NCBI GenBank assembly: GCA_900544945.1
Contig: UQXG01000129.1
Coordinates: 1 to 6,328 of the forward strand
From: an uncultured Eubacteriales bacterium
GTDB lineage: Bacteria; Bacillota; Clostridia; Oscillospirales; Oscillospiraceae
DNA: 6,328 bases
Direction: 5' to 3'
Of the stretch, positions 1-5,432 are shown piece after piece (positions within the stretch are counted from its first letter, which is position 1; every line of letters starts with the position of its first letter). The position numbers and the translations under genes were made by a program. The notes beneath the pieces are model-generated. The model ran no database searches and was not told where the DNA came from. It saw only the letters and a list, made by a program, of their open reading frames with translations.

Positions 1-37
1 CTGGCGGTCTATCTCTTGTTTTCGGTTGCTTGCTTCC

Positions 38-178
38 TTACCGTACATGAGCATTGGAGCCCGGGTTATCCGAGCCGTAGCCCTCCAGCAGATTGACCAC
101 ACCCCATACGCCAAGGCCAGCGCCGAGCGCGATAACGAGGGTCTGTAAAGTGTCGATTGCAGATGAGAAAGATGCCAT
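38..178 (-). CDS. Maff2-like small membrane peptide, apparently shortened
   Basis: A 46-residue peptide starting MASFSSAIDTLQTLVIALGA. Residues about 12-33 form one hydrophobic, glycine-rich helix (TLVIALGAGLGVWGVVNLLE), followed by GYGSDNPG; this pattern matches the N-terminal half of Maff2 family peptides that I recall lying directly after virD4 in Tn1549-like ICEs. The start is supported by GGAGG 5 nt upstream (GGAGGCTTATATG). The family is usually about 60-75 residues with a second hydrophobic segment; here the frame stops after NPGSNAHVR, so that half is absent. From about position 58 leftwards the sequence no longer resembles the family in any frame. A second frame opens at ATG 54 (MLMYGKEASNRKQ...) and runs off the window. 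The role is inferred to be in the mating channel; family identity is fairly likely, truncation is an inference. Confidence 0.7.
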   Translation of the reverse strand: MASFSSAIDTLQTLVIALGAGLGVWGVVNLLEGYGSDNPGSNAHVR

Positions 179-194
179 ATAAGCCTCCATTTCT

Positions 195-209
195 CCGGGA
201 TTTTCCCGG
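195..209. repeat. Small hairpin in the Maff2 leader
   Basis: CCGGGA and TCCCGG are separated by TTT: a 6-bp perfect inverted repeat between the virD4-side terminator and the Maff2 ribosome binding site. It could slow or protect the start of the Maff2 transcript. Only the symmetry is seen; function is unknown. Confidence 0.5.
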
Positions 210-212
210 TAA

Positions 213-237
213 CAAAAAAGCCGCCCATGCAGGCGGC
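213..237 (-). terminator. Rho-independent terminator between virD4 and the Maff2 gene
   Basis: Read on the minus strand, GCCGCC, a six-base loop TGCATG and GGCGGC are followed directly by TTTTTTG. This is a textbook intrinsic terminator, 37 nt past the virD4 stop. Only about 35 nt separate it from the Maff2 start and no promoter is evident in that gap. Downstream transfer genes may therefore depend on read-through or regulated antitermination. Confidence 0.8.
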
Positions 238-247
238 AGGTTACAAA

Positions 248-270
248 CTTCGGGACACTTTGTCTCGAAG
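248..270 (+). repeat. 23-bp near-palindrome, copy A (after virD4)
   Basis: Arms CTTCGGGACA and TGTCTCGAAG flank the spacer CTT; 9 of 10 arm positions are complementary and the tenth is G opposite T. It lies 3 nt past the virD4 stop codon and 10 nt before the terminator hairpin. It shares the core GGGACA-N3-TGTCTCG with copies at 2591, 3931 and 4957, all in the same orientation. Confidence 0.9.
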
Positions 271-273
271 CGT

Positions 274-2109
274 TTATGCAAAGGCGTCTGGATCGTCGAT
301 GTCATCATAGTTGAGGATGTCCTCGTCCTCTTCCGTGAGTGCATCGTCCGGCACAGTCACCTCATACATCGTACACGCCTCGTTCAGCCCGGGCCGCCTG
401 CGGCGGTTAATGAGCCTGTCGAGGTCAAAAGCGTTTTTCTGTTTATCGGCCTCCGCCGTATAACGGTAGTTCGGATGCCGTTTCAGATCATACTTGGGAG
501 AGAAGAACGGGGGCAGGCCCCGAAGCTGCAAAATACATTTGTCTCCCGGCATGGTTGCAAGTTCGGCTGGGGTCATCAGTTCCCGGCCCAGCCGCTGGGT
601 ATTTTGACTGTAGCTTTCCGACTGACCACGGGAGCGGCTGTCGGTCTGCATACTGATTGTGGCTTTTCCCAGCCAGTTCTCGGATATTTCCTTGATGGTG
701 CTGGCTTCGCGGCCACCAAGGAACACCACGCTGTCCATGTTGCCGAGGATTGTCTCGGCGTGCTTATCGTAAATGGCCTTGCATTGTGCCAACTGCTGAT
801 ACAACAAGCACAAACTCACCTCACGGGAGCGGATGACCGCGACCAGCTTTTCGAGCTGGGGCACCTGTCCCGTGTTGGCTGCCTCGTCCCACAGCACCCG
901 TACATGGTGCGGCAGGCGGCCACCGTGAACATTGTCCGCCCGTTCACACAGGAGGTTGAACATCTGCGAAAATGCAAGTGCCACTAAAAAGTTGTAGGTC
1001 TGCGTGGTATCGGAAATGATGAAGAATACCGCCGTTTTCCGATCTCCGATGCGGTCAAGCTCCAATTCGTCATAGGCCATGACTTCACGAAGCTGCGGGA
1101 TGTCAAAGGGAGCCAGTCGCGCACCGCAGGAAATCAAAATGCTTTTTGCCGTCTTGCCGCTGGCCAATTTGTACTTTTTATACTGTTTGACCGCGAAGCA
1201 ATCCGGCTTACGCTTTTCGAGCCCGGCAAACATATAGTCCACCGCGTTCATAAAATCCTCGTCATCCTCCTTGACCTCCATGCCGGAAATCATATCCACA
1301 AGGGTATTCATGTTCCGATCCTCGGCAGGCCCCTCGAAAATGATGTAGGCAATCAGGGCGCAGTACAAAAGCGTTTCCGATTTTGTCCAGAATGGATCGC
1401 CTTCCTTGCCTTCGCCCTTGGTGTTGGAAATCAGAGCATCCACGAATTTCAGAATATCGGCCTCGTTGCGGATATACGCCAGCGGGTTATAGTGCATGGA
1501 TTTTGAAAAATCTATGCTGTTGAATACCTTGATTTTGTACCCGCGTTTTTGCAGGAACCCCCCGACCTGTCCCAGCACACCACCTTTCGGATCGACCACC
1601 ACATAAGAGGAATGAGCCTGTAAAAGCTGGGGCGTAAGCCAGAAGCGGGTTTTGCCGGAGCCGGACGAGCCGATAATACAGCAATTCAGGTTTCGGGCAT
1701 TTGCGGGGATTTTCGGGCGGGTGTTCATCGTGAGAAACTCCGTCCCGGTCAAAATTACGTTGTTTTCAAACTTCGGATCGACAAACGGTTTGATGTCTTT
1801 TTCCGTTCCCCACCGGGCGCTGCCGTATTCTGCATCCCGCCGGAACTTCTTAGCGTTCTTGCTTTTGAAATAGATCAGCAGCCGGAAACCAACGGCTCCT
1901 ACAATACCGATAAGCCAATCCAGCGGGGCAAGACCGGGTGCAAAGTCAGCAAAGGCCGGGCCAATCGTCTGCCCCAGCCCGATGAGCTTATGTGCAAAAT
2001 CGTTACCCTCCGCCAGCCGGTAGGCCGTTCCCAGCTTGAGGAACGCCCACAGGATGAACAGATAGGGAATGTTCAGAATGAGATATTTTCTAATCTTATC
2101 TGTCCTCAT
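274..2109 (-). CDS. virD4: VirD4/TraG-type type IV coupling protein
   Basis: A 611-residue membrane ATPase that would dock the relaxase-DNA complex to the type IV secretion channel. Two hydrophobic segments (about residues 9-27 and 61-81) anchor it; the rest is the cytoplasmic P-loop ATPase. The Walker A motif GSSGSGKT is at 147-154, DPKGG at 173-177 and the Walker B region VRVLWDEAA at 403-411, all standard for TraG/VirD4. The C-terminus is very acidic (EEDEDILNYDDIDDPD), suited to binding basic partners. I chose ATG 2109 because AAAGGAGG stands just upstream with a 6-nt gap; the in-frame ATG at 2127 lies before that site. The start overlaps the pcfB stop by 14 nt, so the two are probably translationally coupled, as expected for partners in substrate recruitment. 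The gene looks intact and full length. Confidence 0.96.
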   Translation of the reverse strand: MRTDKIRKYLILNIPYLFILWAFLKLGTAYRLAEGNDFAHKLIGLGQTIGPAFADFAPGLAPLDWLIGIVGAVGFRLLIYFKSKNAKKFRRDAEYGSARWGTEKDIKPFVDPKFENNVILTGTEFLTMNTRPKIPANARNLNCCIIGSSGSGKTRFWLTPQLLQAHSSYVVVDPKGGVLGQVGGFLQKRGYKIKVFNSIDFSKSMHYNPLAYIRNEADILKFVDALISNTKGEGKEGDPFWTKSETLLYCALIAYIIFEGPAEDRNMNTLVDMISGMEVKEDDEDFMNAVDYMFAGLEKRKPDCFAVKQYKKYKLASGKTAKSILISCGARLAPFDIPQLREVMAYDELELDRIGDRKTAVFFIISDTTQTYNFLVALAFSQMFNLLCERADNVHGGRLPHHVRVLWDEAANTGQVPQLEKLVAVIRSREVSLCLLYQQLAQCKAIYDKHAETILGNMDSVVFLGGREASTIKEISENWLGKATISMQTDSRSRGQSESYSQNTQRLGRELMTPAELATMPGDKCILQLRGLPPFFSPKYDLKRHPNYRYTAEADKQKNAFDLDRLINRRRRPGLNEACTMYEVTVPDDALTEEDEDILNYDDIDDPDAFA

Positions 2110-2575
2110 GGGCCACCTCCTTTGCATGTTCTTTCTGTTTCGGCTTTTCTTTGGAAAGCTGATCCGCCGCCTGTTGCAGTTGTTCTCGGATGGGAACTCG
2201 GTTCGATTTTGCTTTGCTTAACACCTTCCGGGAATACTCAGAAAAGCAGGCGGTCATTGCGTCTGCCTGTCCAGCCTTGAAAAACAACAGGTATTTGTCC
2301 GGCCCGGTTTTATAGAACGCATAGTCTACATTCCATTTCCGGGCCACACGGTCAAAGGACTTGGCATCCCCGGATAGCTCGATGCTGTTTGTGGATGTAC
2401 CGTGTGCCATGAGCTTTCGCACACTTTGCTTGCCGTGTGGTGTTTGCCGCCCACGGTATGCCTTGCGGATCTTCCGCCCCACCATACCCAGCACATACGC
2501 CAGTCCCCGCGCCGTCAGCTTGGTTGTTTTTACGGATATGGCTATCGTGCGCCGGGAAATATCTTCATCAATCAG
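2096..2575 (-). CDS. pcfB: PcfB family (DUF3801) conjugation accessory protein, probable CTG start
   Basis: A basic protein of 159 residues if started at CTG 2575. PcfB of enterococcal pCF10 is a relaxosome accessory factor that interacts with the coupling protein PcfC, and this gene lies directly before virD4 here as there. The conserved core is seen in two parts: an N-terminal ISRRTIAISVKTTKLTARGL and the later region HGTSTNSIELSGDAKSFDRV through YKTGPDKYLLFFKA. The C-terminus is lysine/glutamate rich. The first conventional start (GTG 2494) would discard the N-terminal helix. An in-frame TAA at 2578-2576 limits extension, leaving CTG 2575 (8 nt after GGAGG) or ATT 2572 (11 nt). The nearby ATG 2568 is out of frame and closes after eight codons. 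The start is therefore unusual; the family call is firm, the exact initiation codon inferred. Confidence 0.88.
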   Translation of the reverse strand: MIDEDISRRTIAISVKTTKLTARGLAYVLGMVGRKIRKAYRGRQTPHGKQSVRKLMAHGTSTNSIELSGDAKSFDRVARKWNVDYAFYKTGPDKYLLFFKAGQADAMTACFSEYSRKVLSKAKSNRVPIREQLQQAADQLSKEKPKQKEHAKEVAHEDR

Positions 2576-2583
2576 TTACACCG

Positions 2584-2588
2584 CCTCC
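2584..2588 (-). promoter_or_regulatory. Ribosome binding site deciding the pcfB start
   Basis: AAGGAGGCGG on the minus strand contains a perfect GGAGG. The gap to CTG 2575 is 8 nt and to ATT 2572 is 11 nt. It lies directly after copy B of the 23-bp near-palindrome (2591-2613), so anything folding or bound there could affect ribosome access to pcfB. Confidence 0.75.
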
Positions 2589-2590
2589 TT

Positions 2591-2613
2591 CCTTGGGACA
2601 ATTTGTCTCGAAG
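2591..2613 (+). repeat. 23-bp near-palindrome, copy B (between ardA and pcfB)
   Basis: Arms CCTTGGGACA and TGTCTCGAAG flank the spacer ATT, with 7 of 10 arm positions complementary; the core GGGACA-N3-TGTCTCG is intact. It starts 5 nt after the ardA stop and ends 2 nt before the GGAGG of pcfB, filling nearly all of the 43-nt gap between the genes. Confidence 0.85.
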
Positions 2614-2618
2614 TACCG

Positions 2619-3332
2619 TCACCGATCCCCACGGTCTTTTTTCTGCATTTGACGGTAGCCCTCCAGCGAAGAACCGTCTATGATTTTCTGATAGGCGGCC
2701 ATTTGCTCCCGGATAGAGAGCTTCGGGAAAGAGAATACCTTATGTTCCTTGGGAATATCCTGCAAGCCGTGATACACTTCCACGAAATGATCGCTTTCTT
2801 TGACAACATAGCCGCCCGGGGCAAAATGGCCGTTTTCGTGGATGCAGGCATCCCGGCCATACGCCTCATAATCGAAATACGGTTTTACCTGATCCGGCAC
2901 ATCCAACATTTCCAGATCGTCCACATAAATGCGCCCCAGCGTTTCCTCATCGGATACGCCGGGGTAAAAGCCGTAACAGTCCAGATTTTGTGTCAGATTG
3001 ATGATGTCCCGCACCGAAGAACAGTGATCGCCGCTGTCGAGGACGGCCTCCAGTGTTTCCAGCTCCGATGAGGTAAGCTCGGAAAGCAGGCAGGCCAGAT
3101 GATTAAGCTCGTCCAGATTTTCATACTCGCTCAAATGGTCATAGAGCCCCAGCACATCCCCATCGAAAGAGGTAATAAAAATTTCCTGATAGCGGACGCC
3201 ATCCACGCCGATCCGTTTCAAAAGAGCCTCCACCTCCTGGGCGGTTGTGGGAAATTTCAGTGTTTCACCCACAAGCTGGCCCTCGCTGTACTTTCCGGCG
3301 TTGGTAACGTAGGCTTCAAACAGGGTTGCCAT
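2619..3332 (-). CDS. ardA: Antirestriction protein ArdA with extended C-terminus
   Basis: A 237-residue acidic protein. ArdA mimics bent B-form DNA and blocks type I restriction enzymes, protecting newly transferred DNA. The sequence is rich in Asp and Glu throughout (for example SELTSSELETLEAVLDSGD at about 84-102) and contains the signature region PYFDYEAYGRD at 151-161 followed by FAPGGYV. The usual ArdA domain, about 165 residues in Tn916, ends soon after this. Here some 60 further residues follow, including FSFPKLSIREQMAAYQKIID at about 200-219, resembling extended clostridial antirestriction proteins. Its ATG overlaps the stop of the preceding gene by one base (TAATG), and only weak ribosome-binding-like AGGGACAGGG lies upstream, so coupled translation is likely. 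Copy B of the 23-bp repeat follows the stop. Intact. Confidence 0.93.
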   Translation of the reverse strand: MATLFEAYVTNAGKYSEGQLVGETLKFPTTAQEVEALLKRIGVDGVRYQEIFITSFDGDVLGLYDHLSEYENLDELNHLACLLSELTSSELETLEAVLDSGDHCSSVRDIINLTQNLDCYGFYPGVSDEETLGRIYVDDLEMLDVPDQVKPYFDYEAYGRDACIHENGHFAPGGYVVKESDHFVEVYHGLQDIPKEHKVFSFPKLSIREQMAAYQKIIDGSSLEGYRQMQKKDRGDR

Positions 3333-3673
3333 TAGTGGCGGCCCTGTCCCTTGACGGTCAGGATGCCCTCAAGGGTTGTTGCCGTAATTCCCAGCCGCTG
3401 GGCCACGGCAATATCATTTTTCATGGCTTCGGTCATACTGTGCCCGCAAACAACCAGCACATGAGAACGGCGGAGCAGGTCACGGCTCATGTCGATGCCG
3501 CTTTTATGCTCCTCGGGAACAGCATCATTGAGAAACAGGGGCAAGTACAAAGGCGGACAAATAGGAGAAAAGCCTGCCTCATACACGGTGCGGCAATACT
3601 GCGCCGCCAGTTCTGCGTTTTCGCTATCGCCGCCGAGCCATGCAGCGGTGATATAAGCAAGGGGTCGTTTCAT
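3332..3673 (-). CDS. DUF7768 (DUF4406-like) protein
   Basis: A 113-residue protein beginning MKRPLAYITAAWLGG. The pattern YITA...NAELAAQYCRTVYEAGFSPICPPLY...DMSRDLLRRSHVLVVCG...MKNDIAVAQRLG fits the DUF4406/DUF7768 group, predicted to have a nucleoside 2-deoxyribosyltransferase-like Rossmann fold. No enzymatic activity is established for the ICE-borne members, and none is claimed. The start is set by GGAGG 8 nt upstream; ATG 3680 is out of frame. It is coupled to ardA through TAATG, so the two are made together. The pairing with an antirestriction gene suggests, as inference only, a role soon after DNA entry, for example on nucleotide signals or host defence. Confidence 0.85.
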   Translation of the reverse strand: MKRPLAYITAAWLGGDSENAELAAQYCRTVYEAGFSPICPPLYLPLFLNDAVPEEHKSGIDMSRDLLRRSHVLVVCGHSMTEAMKNDIAVAQRLGITATTLEGILTVKGQGRH

Positions 3674-3722
3674 CGTTCATACCTCCGATATTTTAATAAG
3701 AAAGTTCAACCCAAACCCCACG

Positions 3723-3746
3723 CCCTTTCCCAGTCTTGGGAAAGGG
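3723..3746. repeat. Perfect 10-bp hairpin upstream of the DUF7768 gene
   Basis: CCCTTTCCCA and TGGGAAAGGG are perfect reverse complements around the tetraloop GTCT. It lies about 50 nt upstream of the DUF7768 start and directly next to the large nested structure. There is no T-run on the minus-strand side, so it does not look like a terminator for the operon. Confidence 0.85.
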
Positions 3747-3749
3747 GGC

Positions 3750-3912
3750 GGCTCTGGAGGATATACCCCCGCCGCTTGCCGGGGAAATAGCACAGCCGGG
3801 GCAGACCGTCAAGGGCGAGCCGCCGAAAACGGCGGTGCGCTGCACCCTTGACGGCCCACTCCCGGCTGTACTAAAAAACAGGCGGCGACGGGGGATATAT
3901 ACCACCAGAGCC
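3750..3912 (-). ncRNA. Large nested hairpin structure in the parB-ardA intergenic region (RNA or folded ssDNA)
   Basis: Five nested complementary tiers are visible. GGCTCTGG 3750-3757 pairs with CCAGAGCC 3905-3912. ATATACCCCCGCCGC 3761-3775 pairs with 3882-3900, with small bulges. ACAGCCGGG 3792-3800 pairs with CCCGGCTGT 3861-3869. CCGTCAAGGG 3806-3815 pairs with CCCTTGACGG 3845-3854. CCGCCG 3820-3825 pairs with CGGCGG 3830-3835 around AAAA. That is about 48 base pairs in 163 nt. It could be a structured leader RNA, a folded single-strand promoter or priming site used during transfer, or part of an oriT. The strand is assigned because the flanking operon is minus; RNA versus DNA function is not settled. 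Confidence 0.75.
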
Positions 3913-3918
3913 TCTGCG

Positions 3919-3935
3919 CGAGGGCGGGGCCCTCG
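3919..3935. repeat. 7-bp hairpin touching repeat copy C
   Basis: CGAGGGC and GCCCTCG are perfect complements around GGG. Its right arm overlaps the left arm of copy C of the 23-bp repeat (3931-3953), so the two folds exclude each other. No T-run follows on the minus strand, so it is not a standard terminator for parB. Confidence 0.65.
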
Positions 3936-3953
3936 GGACAAAGTGTCTCGAAG
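3931..3953 (+). repeat. 23-bp near-palindrome, copy C (after parB)
   Basis: Arms CCTCGGGACA and TGTCTCGAAG flank the spacer AAG, with 8 of 10 arm positions complementary. It lies 3 nt past the parB stop, the same spacing as copy A after virD4. The spacer AAG is the reverse complement of the CTT in copies A and D. Confidence 0.9.
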
Positions 3954-3956
3954 TTG

Positions 3957-5378
3957 TTACTTGTCAAGTTCCTGCTTTTTCGGGGCTTTTGCCAGCTCCG
4001 GCGGCTGTTTTTCTTTCCAGTCATCCAGCAGGGACATAATCTGTTCTTTCATTTTGGCGGGAGTGACCTCCTTGCCAAAATACTTTTCCAGTTCCGCAGT
4101 AGAAATAATCACGCCTCGATCCTCCTTTTTCTGTTCTGATAAGATACCGTCAATGACATCGCCGTTGAGCTTGCCTTCCTTATCCAGCTCCCGGAGCCGT
4201 TTGGCCTGGGCCAGCGAGGGCGAAGCCTGCTCCCCGTCAATGGAAACAGCAATAAGCCTCTGATTTTTCGGTTTGATGTAGGAAAGCTCCACGGCAGGCA
4301 TGAAGCCCATCTTTTTATCGTCTACCTTATCCAGAAGCTCCGGCACAAGGGAGTTGAGCCGCAAGTAGCGCATGACCTTTTTATAGTTCATTTCATGCGC
4401 CTCGCCTACAATCTCAACCGAGCGTTTCCCGACATCGCCTTCCGCAACACCTTTCAGCCGCCCGCCCTGATGCTTGATGTCCTCAACCTCGAGTTCCAGC
4501 AGCGCGGCCAATTCGCTGGGGAGCATCCCGTCACGCTGCTTGTTGCTGTCCTTCATGGCCTGTACCGCTTCGTGGTCGGTCATTTCACGGACGATAAAGG
4601 GCATTTCCTCCAGTCCAGCCAGCTCACTGCCGTGGGTACGGCGATGGCCCGCTACAATTTCATAGCCGTTTCCATCTTTCTCCGGGCGGGCAAGACCGGG
4701 AACCATTACACCGTTTACGCGGATAGAAGCAACGATTTCCTGCATCTTCGCATCGTCCCGTACCTTAAAGGGGTGCGGACGGAATGTGTGAAACGGATGA
4801 ACCTCGGAAAGTTTCAGATAAACCAGCTTGCCTTCCTCAACCGGGCGGGGCGGTGTGGTCGGCTCGGGAGCCGTCTGTTCCGCAGCAGCAGTTTCCTTCG
4901 GTGCCGTATCTTGTGCGGGCTTAACGGGCTCCTTGGCATCCGGGGCCTTTCCATCACTTCGGGACACTTTGTCTCGTTTGGACGGCTTGGGCTTGTCAGG
5001 GGCCGCCTTATCCGCCTTGGGTGGGCGGCCCTTGCGGGCCCAAGCCGATTTCTCCGCTTTCTGATTTTCAGTCGCGGCCTTTTCTGCTTTCGGCGGACGG
5101 CCACGGCGCGGCTTTTTCGGCTCCTCCGTATTGGCGGGTTGCGGCGTTTCGGGCGTTTCCGCCTTTTCGACTTCGGCGCGGGCGTTCTGTCTCTTTTCCG
5201 CCATAAGCTCATTGATTTTGTCAAAGGACACAACCACATCGCCGGGCTCAGGTATAGCAGGCCCGGTCTGTTCCTGCTGGGGCTCAGACGCTGCGGCCTG
5301 TTCGGGTGTGGCGATAGGCTCGGCGGCCTCCGGGGAAATATTCTCCGCAGGGCTCGTATTCAATTTTTCATCGGCCAT
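3957..5378 (-). CDS. parB: ParB/Spo0J-type DNA-binding protein with AT-hook-bearing N-terminus
   Basis: A 473-residue protein. Residues 1-180 are low complexity, rich in Ala, Pro, Glu and Lys, and probably disordered; they hold two AT-hook-like motifs, RRGRPPKAEK at 91-100 and RKGRPPKADK at 115-124. The ParB N-terminal domain follows: LVYLKLSEVHPFHTFRPHPF at 185-204 and the ParB box GYEIVAGHRRTHGSELAGL at 238-256, with RSVEIVGEAHEMNYKKVMRYLRL as a likely helix-turn-helix. ParB proteins bind centromere-like sites and, in many cases, CTP; as plasmid or ICE proteins they serve partition or regulation. No ParA lies beside it in this window. The ATG follows GGAGG by 7 nt. The gene contains repeat copy D within codons 134-141 and is followed by copy C, making this protein a candidate binder of that repeat (inference). 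Confidence 0.93.
   Translation of the reverse strand: MADEKLNTSPAENISPEAAEPIATPEQAAASEPQQEQTGPAIPEPGDVVVSFDKINELMAEKRQNARAEVEKAETPETPQPANTEEPKKPRRGRPPKAEKAATENQKAEKSAWARKGRPPKADKAAPDKPKPSKRDKVSRSDGKAPDAKEPVKPAQDTAPKETAAAEQTAPEPTTPPRPVEEGKLVYLKLSEVHPFHTFRPHPFKVRDDAKMQEIVASIRVNGVMVPGLARPEKDGNGYEIVAGHRRTHGSELAGLEEMPFIVREMTDHEAVQAMKDSNKQRDGMLPSELAALLELEVEDIKHQGGRLKGVAEGDVGKRSVEIVGEAHEMNYKKVMRYLRLNSLVPELLDKVDDKKMGFMPAVELSYIKPKNQRLIAVSIDGEQASPSLAQAKRLRELDKEGKLNGDVIDGILSEQKKEDRGVIISTAELEKYFGKEVTPAKMKEQIMSLLDDWKEKQPPELAKAPKKQELDK
4957..4979 (+). repeat. 23-bp near-palindrome, copy D (inside parB)
   Basis: Left arm CTTCGGGACA, spacer CTT and right half TGTCTCGTTT. The first 20 bases are identical to copy A, and only the last three differ. 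On the coding strand it encodes KRDKVSRS, residues 134-141, in the disordered linker between the AT-hooks and the ParB domain. Confidence 0.9.
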
Positions 5379-5405
5379 TTACGATCCTCCTTTTCGTTAA
5401 AGTTG

Positions 5406-5432
5406 CACAAATTTGAGCGCTAAAATTTTGTG
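5406..5432. promoter_or_regulatory. Palindrome in the parB leader, possible operator
   Basis: CACAAATTTG and AAAATTTTGTG flank the perfect centre AGCGCT; with one bulge and one mismatch the 27 bases are self-complementary. It lies 28 nt upstream of the parB start, between the GGAGG of parB and a second orphan GGAGG at 5445-5449. Autoregulation by ParB or control by another regulator is possible but not shown. Confidence 0.5.

Noticed and set aside
535..551. Partial match to the 23-bp repeat (TTTGTCTCCCGG) and a similar TTGTCTCGG near 754
   Set aside because: Both lack the GGGACA half and lie in conserved virD4 coding sequence; they look like chance half-sites.
157..987. Plus-strand frame of 276 residues opposite virD4
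   Set aside because: It lies antisense to the conserved coupling protein, shows no domain and has no ribosome binding site.
2494..2496. GTG as the pcfB start
   Set aside because: It has no ribosome binding site and would remove the conserved N-terminal segment that is open and in frame upstream.
3680..3722. Possible promoter TTGAAC...TAAAAT before the DUF7768 gene
   Set aside because: The AT-rich patch is real, but the spacing is only about 8 nt and no alternative pair with 16-18 nt spacing is convincing.
3693..3941. Minus-strand frame of 82 residues starting at TTG between parB and the DUF7768 gene
   Set aside because: It translates the nested hairpin region, starts at TTG without a ribosome binding site and has a composition unlike a folded protein; the inverted repeats explain the open frame.
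4395..5423. Long plus-strand frame of 342 residues opposite parB
   Set aside because: It is antisense to an unmistakable ParB gene, is Leu/Arg/Gly biased and has no supported start; it arises from the codon bias of parB.
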